Below, piece by piece: positions 27,505-39,500 of a stretch of 64,000 bases of DNA (the first letter of the stretch is position 1; each line of letters opens with the position of its first letter). The DNA comes from Lycocorax pyrrhopterus obiensis. Lineage: Eukaryota > Chordata > Aves > Passeriformes > Paradisaeidae. The translations under genes were made by a program, and so were the position numbers. The stretch lies in the NCBI GenBank assembly GCA_014706295.1, contig JACSVZ010000008.1, forward strand, positions 15,650,159 through 15,714,158, read 5' to 3'. Below the pieces are notes generated by a model, which searched no databases, was not told the origin of the DNA, and saw only the letters and a list, made by a program, of their open reading frames with translations.

Positions 27505-30500
27505 CTGGATGGGAACAGGGAAAGAGCCTTAAGGCATTTGCTCACCACCCTCCTGCTCAGAAGAGGATTGAACTCCCAGGGCAAAAGGTCACATGATGCT
27601 GTTACCCACCAGCAGTCCCAAGACTCGTGGCTCTGACAGAGAAGAGTATCTCAAAAGCAGCAGTGCTGTATTCTACACCCCAGCACAGCCAAGGGCAGTG
27701 CTCCCTCAGAGCACCAAAATGCAGCACATAGCATCAGCAAGTACCCTCTCTGTCATGAGCACTGAATTGGGCTGTAGTCCAGCACTAGAGGGCCAGGTAA
27801 CATTCTACCCCACCAGCATCCAACCCTCACAACCTTTCATTCTGCAGGTTACACCCAGCCTGGTCACTGCAGATCTCCTTTGCTAATGGGCATGGGCCAA
27901 GTAAAGTTTACACTAAGTTGCAACAAAATATCTCTAGGCTTAACACTGTCACTTCTATCAGCTTCTCAAATAAGGCCCCACACTGGCAGGTTCAGCTTGT
28001 GAGGTCAAATGAAGAAGCTGTCATGTCTCAAAAATACCATCTAGGGTGATAGGACAGCTAATCCAATCTGGACAATATGGCTACGGAATCACCCTTAGGT
28101 CATTTATTCAGGAGAAGCAGGTATATGTGAGGTGTCCTGACTGCACTGTTTTAAGGAACAGGCAGCTTTGGTATTCCAGCTGGCTCACTGAAACATACTT
28201 GTCCTGGTTTCAATAAAGCCTGGGACATCTGTACTGGTAGCTGACCAAGCCATTCCCACTGTTGGTGTCAGCACTGGCACACCAGACAGCCATGCCAGGG
28301 CTTCGTGACAAGGGGAAAACAGGCTACTACTAACGAGGCAAGAAAAAAAGATGGGCTAGGGACAGGGGTGGACAGGGGGCTTGAAAACATAGCAAAGAAA
28401 AAGTTCAGGAGTTAAAAGGTACAGATAGCATTTGAAGTGAGGAAGACACAAAACCACTCCAGCCTCTGTGGAAGAGCACGGGAAGCGGAAGGCCTTGGCA
28501 GAAGCAGTACCGTAAGTTCCTTTGCATGCAGCCTCCATAGAGGCAGGTGATACCTATCCCAGTCCCTGCTGAGGGAGAGGGATGCATCAGGAAATGGACC
28601 ACTTCAGCTCCCAGTGCCCAAGGCCCCTTCCCCTCGGTACATGCAGACACAGGCAGCACCTGCAAGGCAGGCAATGGCCTGGCAGCTCTGACAGGCAGGA
28701 AGATAAGGCACACTTTACCTGCATATAGGCCTGCTGGCACCTCTGCACCAGCTGGTGGAAGGCTGGGGTGCGCAGGTGGTTGTGCACATGGGCAGGGTTG
28801 AGCCTCTGTACAGCTTCCATGATGATCTCCTGGAGCACAAAAGGGCTCAGCACCCCCTTGGCTGCACCAACGCAAAACTGATGCACGTAGTTTACACCTG
28901 CACAGGAAGAAGTCAGAACAACAGTGTTAAGATAACAGACACACAAGAAATCACACTTCACAGCAAGAACCTAGATCTGGAGCACCTTCTTCTCAATGTA
29001 ATGCATCCTGCAGAAGGCTTGGGGGAGACAGTCTAGCAAACTCATGGGGACAGAGAACATATCCATCAGGTCTGAGGAGAAAGCCAGGTACCACCTCAGT
29101 CACTGGTGTTCCCAAATTCACCTTTCTTTAAAGGGGATGCGAAAGAAAACTAACGTGGCAAGGTAACTAGAGAGACAAGGGTAACAGTGTACCTTCTCCA
29201 TTGTTTCCTGACTGTCCATCAAGGAAGCACCTAGATACCTCAGCACTCAGGCTTTAAGGAGGCTGTAGACCTAAGTCAAGCTTCCCCACACCACTTCCTA
29301 TAGTGGAGCTCTGACAGCAGGAGCAGCAGAAGCTGTGCCACTAAACAGGCTGTTTGTAAAGGTTTTTTTAGTTCTTACTGCTTATGGAAGAATTTAAAAA
29401 ATGATCTGACAAAAAAGATCCAAGAGCAAAATGGAAGTAAAAACAAACAGCTCCCCAAAACATAGGTGGTTTGAGCACCTATTGCTATAAAAGGTCTTCA
29501 CAGAAGGTATAAATATACGTAAGAAAGAGGAATACCTACGATATAGTGGAAACAGAAAAGAAAGAATTGGAATTATAGAATGGAAGAGATACAAGCTCTG
29601 AACCCTGTCCAATTTCATGTACTTCATCCAGTGCCTCAAAATTCAACAGCATGCCTACAGAACCCAAAACTGGGACAAATGAGTGGATGAAAGAGCAGTA
29701 GGGATCTTCTGAAACACTCTCAGGAATGGGATCGATATCAGGCTTGCCCAATCTTTGAAGTTTCACTCTTTCAAGAGCTTTTTCCCACCATGGCCCAAAT
29801 CCCAGCAAGTGGATTTCTGTGAACTACTGCTCTGAGCCTTACCTAACTTTGCAGCTAACCCAAGGAGCCATTTTACATCCTCAGTGTAGGGCGGGCTGCG
29901 GGAGAAGTTGTTGGGATGGTCGTTGTGAGCTCTTCGGCCAAGCATCTCCAGAGCCAGCATCCCTGTGAGAAAGGGGCAGCCACAGTCAAGCAGCACTCCT
30001 GCCCAGTAAGGCTTAGCCTAGCATTTCACTCACTGCAACACAACCTGACCAGCCTGCCCTTCACCAACAGAAAATTCCACAGCTGCAAAGAGTCAAGAAA
30101 GAAACAAAAGGCCAGTCTTAGAGCCTACCAGCACAGGAACCATCTGCAAGAACGTCTGGATCTGCAGCTCCAGGCTGGGAAACCTGCACAGCCATCACCC
30201 CTCACCAGAGCTGCAAAGAGACACTCAAGCACCCAGGCAGTGTCAAACAGAGAGCCCCAAAGGCTGCACTACAAGAGGTGTCCTGAAAGCAAAGCTTTTG
30301 ATCTAAATTTTGCAACAGAGAAGCTACCCCAAACCAACCTACTCTGCTGCAAAGACAACAGGCCAACACTGAGCTGCAGTATTGCCAATCTGCAAACATT
30401 TCACTTATGCCATTACAGTTCTTCAGACAAATCCACCCATTTAAAGAGTATTCAAATATGTGCCACTTCTTGATCTTCCAGACCATCTTCCCTGCCTGTG

Positions 30501-33500
30501 CCTCTCTCTTACTCAGGCTATTAAACAGCCTTCATGGCTTGCCATGTACCACTGTGATATTTTAAATGACATCTGCACCCCTTTCTAGCTAACAAGTACT
30601 TTCTACTCCAGCTTTCAACAAAAAAAGTCAAGCTTTCCTTCCATTTTCTTGCTGTTTCTCTTCCTTTGCTTGTTTTAGAGGCTTCCTTCTCCTACACCAA
30701 GTATCCACTGGATTGGACCACGAGTATGTACAAGTAACTTACTACTACAGTGGCTTACTGCAATCTAAGCTTAATCACAACCCCTACAACTGATATCCTT
30801 GTGCCAATGGCAATTCAGGCAGAGACTCTATTTCCTCATAACCAGTATGACTGGGAAAGGAATGCTAATTACATACCCACTCTTCACTAAATGTAAGTTC
30901 CCTCTGCATCTGTCTTCAACAAATTAACTGGAGAGGCACAGGGCCCTTCCCTTTGTGCCTCTGAAGACTCAGCTGGTATTAAACTAGAGGTGTGCCTTCC
31001 CCATCCATGAGCAGCAGGAGCCAAATACCATTTTATCATATAGTCACAATTTGCACAGTCGCATCCTTGGAGCCCCATGCAGACTCCTTTATGTACATCT
31101 GCTGAAAGGCAAGACTCTTCCCAGCTCTAACCCACTTAGCTTTCTTTTCTGCTCTGATGGTCCTGAAAAGCAATTGTTCAATCTTACAATGCTTTGCCTT
31201 TATTATTAGACTCCACATATGATCATCAACTTGTTTTTCCCATGTCCCTCAGGTGCATTCACCACCAACAGGTGCAGTACAAAATTGCCAAATGACAGCG
31301 AAAACCTGCAGCCTTGTCCTGAATCCCTCTCAAGGGAGCTACAGAAACCCACTTGGCCATCCTTACCAACTCGGTATGCAGAGTGGAGGTAGTGCAGACC
31401 CTGGGGGCTCACAGGCTGACTGTGCTGCTCATCCTCGGCAGGAAAACCCCCTGTAACAAGGGAGTTGGGCTGTGAGGACAGAGTTGTCAAGGAAGCACCC
31501 TGAATCGCTGGGAACGTTGATCCTGCATGGACACTGCCTACTGAAGAGAGCAAAACAGCAGCATTAGGACCCAGCACCAGCCTAAAAGAAGGTTTACTTG
31601 GGACATCATCTCCTTCACCTAACTGCCCCCTGCCAACATAGGGTTATATTCCCCTAAACAGAACAATACAGCAACCAAAACCCACAGGCTTACAACTGAA
31701 ATACAATGGGCCAGGAATAGCTCTATTTTGTTTGCAAGCTGGGCCTGACGGGCCCAGTTACATGTGTGTCCATCTCTTCTGCAGTTATCTCATGAACATG
31801 CACAAAATCTGTAGTTTACATGCATGTGTTGATTCAAAGGCCTTTGCTATTATTAAATAAAATGTTTTTGTTCTGATTTCTTGTCTAAGGAAACAATCAT
31901 GTGTGTGTCTACACCTGATGAAAAATTGCTAGGAAAATTACTGAGCAGGAACAGTATTAAGTCACTCAAAGATCAAGTCCAACAAGGCAAGGCTCTTCCA
32001 CTTCAGCTGTACAACAGCTGTCACTCCATTCAGGAAGACTGTTACTGGAGGCTGACCTCCAATCCATCCTTGAAAAGAACAGTCACTGCACACACTGGCA
32101 GCATGTAAAAACAGCAAGGAGACTTGAGAAGTTGTCACCTTCAGACACTTAACTAGTATGAGCAAAATCAAGGGAAATGACAGGTTTCAAATGCAAATCC
32201 ATTGCATTGTACCACCTAAACTTGTACCAACAGCAGTTAACACTGAGTCACTAAGCCGCACTCTGACAACAGACTCAAATTTATCTGTCCCTCTCAAGAA
32301 AGGTACAAAGAGTAAAAAGCAAGGTTTGCTTGAGAACTCCAGAGCAGAGATGCCATTAGGTGTGTGCACATTGTTACCCTTGTTTCATGGCTTCTCTGTG
32401 GTGCTACTACACCAGCTTGAGCAATGCTCTAAGTTCCTTTTCTTTTTCCTTCCATATTTGCTACTGACTAGTTGAATACCTGAGAACAATGTGTCTCCCA
32501 GGAAAGATCTGTCTGACCTCCTCAACCAAGGAGCCACAGGGTGCCAAACAACCCACAAAGTGGGGCAAAATTCATACTGCGTTTGAAGTCTGGCCAAGGA
32601 GAACGACCCATAAGAACGAGCTGAATTATTGCCAGAGCTCAGGCATCACCACATGATTACGTACTTCAGGAACAGTGAAACAGTACTGCAAGAACTGAAA
32701 ACAAGCTTATGGAAGCCATAAACAATGGCAACTGGAAAGGGTGGGGTTGTTTTCTCCTTTCAGTATTTTAAGTGTTCTAGGATGAATTAGCGCTTCTGAA
32801 AGACTCATAACTCTTTGGAGGAGTACAGAAATGGTTTCTCACAATGAAAAGTCACAGCATCAGACTATGACTAAGGCTGGCAGCTGTCAGATCCTAAGGC
32901 TTTCAGGACTGTTCATTTGCTTTTGTGGTGGCTTTTTAGCATCAAAATACAGGATAAAAAATAACTGAAAACATTCTCCTGATACTCCGAATATGAAGGA
33001 GGCCAACACAACTCTCAAATATTTTTGCACATACCAGTCTTCCAGCACCTGGTGAGTTGCAAAACACTGTAAAAACAGGCAAATATTACACCCTCTCCAA
33101 TGAGGGGTTAATAGAGACTGAGGTCAAGCATGACCCACTGGTGCAAAACTCCATGGCAATGACAGCATGTCCCCAATTCAGTCAACATCTGTTGTCCCAG
33201 TGCCACACACTACTTGACGGGTTTTCACCTTCACTCGAGCCCCAGCACAACACATGAGCAACCATTCCAAATGCCATTGACATGACTGACAAAACACCCG
33301 TTGTCTCTGTGCAAGTTCCACAGTTTGGGCACTGGCTGTCTCCAATCCTTTCAGGCAGGGAAAGACATTTAGTAATGCTTCTGTAGCAGAAGTCTGCCTG
33401 CTTCCCGCACTCTGTTCATCTGACCCAAAGGAATCACGAGTCTGCTCAAGATCATCTATGCTCACCTTGCCCAAAGGAGAGCAGGAATAAAGCATTTACA

Positions 33501-36500
33501 GATTAAAAGTCAGATGGGCCAGGAGGGCTCCAAACATGCTTTAGTCTTGAGGCCTAAATAATCTGGATAATAAACTGGAAATTTAGCTAAACAGAAATTT
33601 ATCTCTGCTAGCTGTATCAGGCCCCCTGGGAAATCCCAGTACCCCGGAGCACACACACCTTTAGAATGGCGTGCATTTGGCCAGAACTTTTCAGCGCAAG
33701 AACCCTCATTCCACCTGTAATCAATAAGAAACAGGCCCTCACTGGGGAACAGCTAAGAGACACAGTAAAGAAACCTCTGCTACACAGCCCAGAGCTGTAA
33801 CTTACGCGCTACATTGGAAGACAGCGACAGTCCCGTCTCACTGGGATAGGGATGCACCGCAATCTGCGTCATGGAGGGGACGGGCACGCCAGGGAAGGAC
33901 ACTGCTGTAGCTGCCAGTGACGGTGTGGTTACTGAGTAAGGGTACTGTGCCCCTATGAATGCTGGATGGACGCCCTAAAACAGAAGGTACAGAACAGTAA
34001 TATCTACTTCACCTGACCGTTTGGAAGTACTTCAAAACATCATGTCCCCATATAAGCCCCAGAGCTTGAAAAGTCCAGTCTGACAGGAAAAAGGAAGCAA
34101 AGGAAGAACCTTGCACTGCATGAGCATTACATCTGCTTGTTCTTCCTCCTTTTAAAAATCTAGTCCATTTGCAGAAAACCACTCCAAGACCTTCAAAAAT
34201 AGGCAAAGGTTAAAATAACCTTTATTTGGTTTTCCCACTGTAGCCTCTGTTTAGCCTGCAAGCTCTCAAGAAGACAAGCTTTCTGTCCAATGCCTTCTGA
34301 GAAACGTCAGAGCAACAGAAATTAAAAACTACTGATGTACTATATTTTATATTCTCTTGAGACTTTAAATGCAAGCCCCAGAAGGCTCCTTATTGTGCAA
34401 ATGCTGAGCTGGAGGGCCAAAGTAAGTGTCATCAATTGGCAAGTGGGAGCAGAAGCTGGATCTCAAGTCATGACAGGTCTGAGGCCCATGCTCTCCCCAA
34501 TCCAACATACTCCCTCAGAAGCAGCCACACAAGGTCACAGTAAATGAACAAGGCACAGCCAAAACTCACCTGCGGATACGCCGAGCCAGGGACTGGGAAG
34601 ACAGCTGGGCGCGGCATGTGCTGGATAGTGTGTCCAATATACTGGGGATTACAGGGGATGTGAGTCTGAAGGGTGGTGTAAGGGTGGAGACCCTGCGTGT
34701 GTGTATGTGCCATTGCTGGCCCTGCCACCGTGTGCTGCTGGTACATGGTCGACCCCACAGAGATCACTGGCATGACGGTTGCTGCAGCAGTTACTGCAGC
34801 TGCCACTGTCACCGTGGTCGGCTCTGAGGTCACCCGGCTGTCTGCCAAGCCACGCGCTGCTTCAGACGCGGCCCGTGCGCCACCAGCACTGCAGCCAGTG
34901 GCACCTTCTCTCTGGGCTGGGGTCCCACCAACAGTCTGTTCATAAAGCCAGTACCACTGATGAGCTACTTCAAAGAGGACTTCTGGGTACACACCACCTC
35001 CTTTGGCTGCCTCTTCTACAGCCATGCAGGCCTTTTCCAGCATCAGGTTGTCCTGGGAGCAGTGAAACAAAAGAAGAAGTTAAGAATGTAAAACAAGAAA
35101 CACAAGAAGGAAAAACGACAAGAGGGGAAAGGCATAAGGCATTCTAAAATGACTAACACTATGGGGACCAGCCAGATGCTATGCAGTAGAATAACCAGTG
35201 TTATTCATGAAACAGAAGAAATCCAGAGAACCGGGATTAAGGCTGTGCAGTAGCAAAGGAGCCAGCCCCACGGGTAACAGCAGCACATCCTTGATGCTAG
35301 AAATCAGCCTCCACTAGCAACTGCCATGTAATGCTCACCTGTTCCTTACACTGCACCAGAGCCCTCTGGATCTCGTTTGGGTTCAGGGCATGGGCATGAG
35401 GCAGGCAGCTGAGTGCCAGTTCAGCAGCTGCCCGCACCATGTTGGAGTCTCTGGCCCGTGAAGCTCTGTCTGCCAATGATGCCACCTCTGGAGGAGTTAG
35501 ATGTCCATCCCAACACTCCACCAAGATGTTCAAGGCTGCACTACCAATCTCCATGGCCTGCCCTAAGAGGAAGAGTGAGAGAGACTCTCACAACACTGTA
35601 TGCCCAGCAGTTACAGTCAGCTTTCTCTCAACAGCAAGTGCACTCTTCACTTCCTTCAGGAGCAGTGACAGAGCCCAGTTGCTTTCCTTAGGGTTCGAAT
35701 CAAATTTAGGCGCTTCCTCCCAAAACACAGGACAAACAAGAGTCCTCAATGAGCAAGTGGTGAGTGAGGACATCATTACCTAAGTTAAGCTAAAATGCAT
35801 TGGAAATAGCAAAAAGTACTTGCTATAGCTGATTTTAGCACCCACAAACCAGTCTGGACTGTCAGTCTATTTCATCATGTCAGGAAAACATGACTTTTCA
35901 ACGGTGTGTTTTTTAGGCCTCTAGAAGCCATATGGATAGGTAGTAGGTATGGGTGCAATCAGAAGGAGGAGGAAAGTGAAAAGTGAACACAGCCAAAAGA
36001 GCATGTTCAGACTTGACAAATGCCTGTCTCTTCAGCATACCTCTGAAGGAGAGGTAAAGACCAATCTCTGTATGAGAAGTGGGCTTTTTAGACTGAGGCA
36101 TGCTGCAGTACAAACAAGAAGAAAGAGGTCACAAGAACTTTCCAGGCCAAAGTAAGCACCGCTGTGTAAATCACTGCTGATCAGCAACTACTGCAGCTGT
36201 GTGAGCTGCTTACATGGCTCCTACAGCACATCAGCATCACCATTTTCAAGAACAAGCTTGCCTCCCTACCCCCTTTCCTGCCCAGAAGTAAGCAACCCAG
36301 TAAAGTTTTGCTGTAACCTGTGATCCAAGAGACATGGGAGGAGTAAGTTCGAGAGAGCCAGTTGGGAGACACAAAGTTGTGCAGCCCTAGTGCGTACAGC
36401 CCAATCTCAAAGGCGCAGAGGTGAAGGTTGCGGTGTGGTCCCTGGTGCCCACCACTGGAGGAAGGGTGGGTGAAGATAGAGGTACTGCTGTTTCCACCTG

Positions 36501-39500
36501 CTTTGATAAGGACTGTCTTGGCCAATTCAAAGTAGAAGTGAGCAGCTGCCTCTGAGGGCTGGTTTGGGACATGAGGAGCATGGCTCTCCAGGCGCCTCCC
36601 TTTATACCTAGAAGAAAGACAGAGGAATCTTTCAGACAACAAGTGCCCCAAGTGTGCCAGCTGGAGCTCCTGTCTTTAGGGTCCAGAGGAAACAAAGCAA
36701 ATTTTCCCCATAAATTGTTTCCTGATGCACACGTGCCAAGTCCCCGACATCAGGCTTAGAGGTTGCCTCTCTGCATTGGTATTATTCATTACCTGCCAAC
36801 TTCCACAGTCTTTGCACGGGCTCCCCCACTGGCTCTTCTACTGCCACTGGAAGAGGAAGATCCCAGTGAATCACTTGAAGAACTGCTGATGCTGTCACTG
36901 TCCTGTCCTCTGCCCCAGGATGTTGTTGCCCAGCCCCCACGTAGGGGACGCCGACTGAGCGTTGGAGAACTGTCAGAGGTGGTTTCAGGAGCACTGCTGT
37001 CAATACTAGCCATGCCTACAACACCAGAACCAACACAGAAACATCACCAGAGCTGGTAAATGTAATGCAGGTAGGTAAACTCCTAACCATGTTACCTGCA
37101 GTACCAGCTAAGATCAGTTGTGTCAGTGACTGCCTTAGGGCTAACAGGCATTCATTGTAAAATAAGAGAGATTAAATCAAATCAATTTGGCCACAGACCT
37201 CAGTGTCGTTTTGTAGTTCTTGGATTAAAATGCAGAAGAGTCCAAGAACAAGGTATCTTTTTTCCCCTTCACACCATCACAGCCCCCCACTCCACCTGCC
37301 AAGCTTTGTGGCAGAGTATAACAACAAGAAGCAAATATACATACAAAGTCAAGTTCCACAGATTATATGAATACGAAGAAAACCCTTTAGATATATGCTG
37401 CACAACCTCCACATCCTCTGCCTCTAACTTATACCCTTCCCAAGACAAGTGTAGAGAGGCCGCAGCTTCTCTGAATTTGTTTCTGGATCCAGGAGCACAG
37501 TGCTGCACTTCCAGAGTCAGCAATCATTCAGCTCCAGGTATCTAATCCATCACACAGAACATAACTGGTGGAAGAAAGGCATGGTAACTTGCCATACAGA
37601 AAGGGGCAGGAAATTTATGGAGCAAATCTTATTTGTCCATGTCAAACATCTCAGAGACACTCAGCTGCTTCTGTTGTACAGGAAAGGCTGACAAGTAAAA
37701 TCACAGAGTCATAGAACAGGTTGCCCAACCTGGTTTTGAACACTCCCAGGGATGGGGCATCCACCACTTCTCTGTGCAACCTGTTCAGAGCCTCACGACC
37801 CTCACAATAAAGAACTTCTTCCTAACATCTAATCTGAATCTCTCCTCTTTCAGTTTAAAGCTGTTATCCTTTGTCATAACACTACATGTCCTTGTAAAAA
37901 GTTCCTCTCTGGCTTTCTTGTGTGAACAAGGGGTAAACCCCAGCAGACTGCCTAACAGAGCACTAGATGCTGTATGAGCTAGTCCATTCCCACCTGTGTG
38001 TTTCTTCTTCTGCCTGACAGGTGAACCCCAGCATCTCCCATTGTATCCACCTCGGTTTCCAAGGGCCAGACGACTGGGGACCTTTCCCTCTTGTTTCAAA
38101 ACAGTGGCCTCTGCAGCTGGCTCACAGGGAGACCTCTGAGAGCTCTCTGCATAAACAGGACAGTGACAAGGTAAACATCATCTTGTTTCTGTATTGCTAA
38201 AACCAGACATGGCCATTTAAAAGATATAAATATCAAAAGATAAAGGATTTTTATAAAATGAATGGTATTTATGAGCAGGATTATCTCAGTTTTCTTTCAG
38301 TTATTAAGCACATCATCTGACACTAGGCCAAGAACACTAAAGTCAAGATTTGGAAAATAGGCTGCAACTACGGAAAATTTTAGCATAGCTGGTACAAAGC
38401 ATTTCTCACCCTGTGCACTCTTCTCCACAAAGTTCTCAGGACTGCTCTGGACTGCAGTGCTTACAGCAGCTTGCTGAGTGATAGAAGTCCCTGGAAGCTG
38501 CTGGATAGCTGCAGCAGACTGGGCAGCATGTTTGGAAGGAGATTTTTGATTTGCAACTGTAGGCTTGCTGGATGAGTAGAAGGAACTCAGCGTCTGTGGT
38601 TTGTGAGTTTGACTCTCTCTGTCCAGGAGTTTGTCTAAAATCTTTAACAACAAGGGAAAAAAAAAAGAAAGGCACTCAGCAGAAGGGTAAGAGACCAGGC
38701 ATTACACTAAGAGAAAGAGGGAAAATACCAAATCAACTTCCCGGTGGACAACAAATTTCATTTGCCGGGGAAAAAAAGAAAATGCTTATTCTCTAGAAAA
38801 TAGGCATCACCTTCCCACACTAAAGAGCGGTGCAATGCACAGTTAAGAGCCATGTGGTCTGCACTACTTGAGGAAGCAAAGACTCAGTAATAACTCATTT
38901 TCACTTGAAAAAGCCACTGGCTTTATTTGAAAAGCACCCAAAACTCACAAAAAAGAAGTAATTCTGGTATATCAAGGTCAGAATAGAGGATTCTAAATTT
39001 AGTTCTGCCAGATGTTGTTGTTTAAGTTACAAAAATTCCATGCTCACCATTCAGAAAATCCTTTCACATATGACCGAGAAACTAGTAAAGTCACTAGAGA
39101 AACTGCCTTACGTTGGTCTACAGTAACATTTTCTTGTCTTAATTTATTATGTAAGTGGGGAACAATGCATCACCACATTTTAACAGTTTGTCCACTTCTA
39201 CTGTTTGTTCTCCATATTTAATCAACACCACAAGTCTGACAGACCATTTATGTGCAGATGATTGATATCACAGTGTCTCTGCTATTCCCTGGAGAAGAGT
39301 ATAGCAAAAGTGCTTCTCTTTTAGGAGACAAAAAGACACTTAAAATGTACTTGCTGTGTAGGAGGATTTTGGAATATAAAAGATTAATAAAACCCTTTCT
39401 GAAGCTTCAGCAGTTTTCAGTATTTTTTTATTCCTTTGGGGTGGAGAGGCAGAGTTTTACTCTCTTTCTTGCATAGGAAATTAAGACACAGGTGTACTGA

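Noticed and set aside
35692..35701. GGTTCGAATC, like a tRNA T-loop/B box
   Set aside because: The flanking bases do not form a T-stem and no A box or acceptor stem fits upstream.
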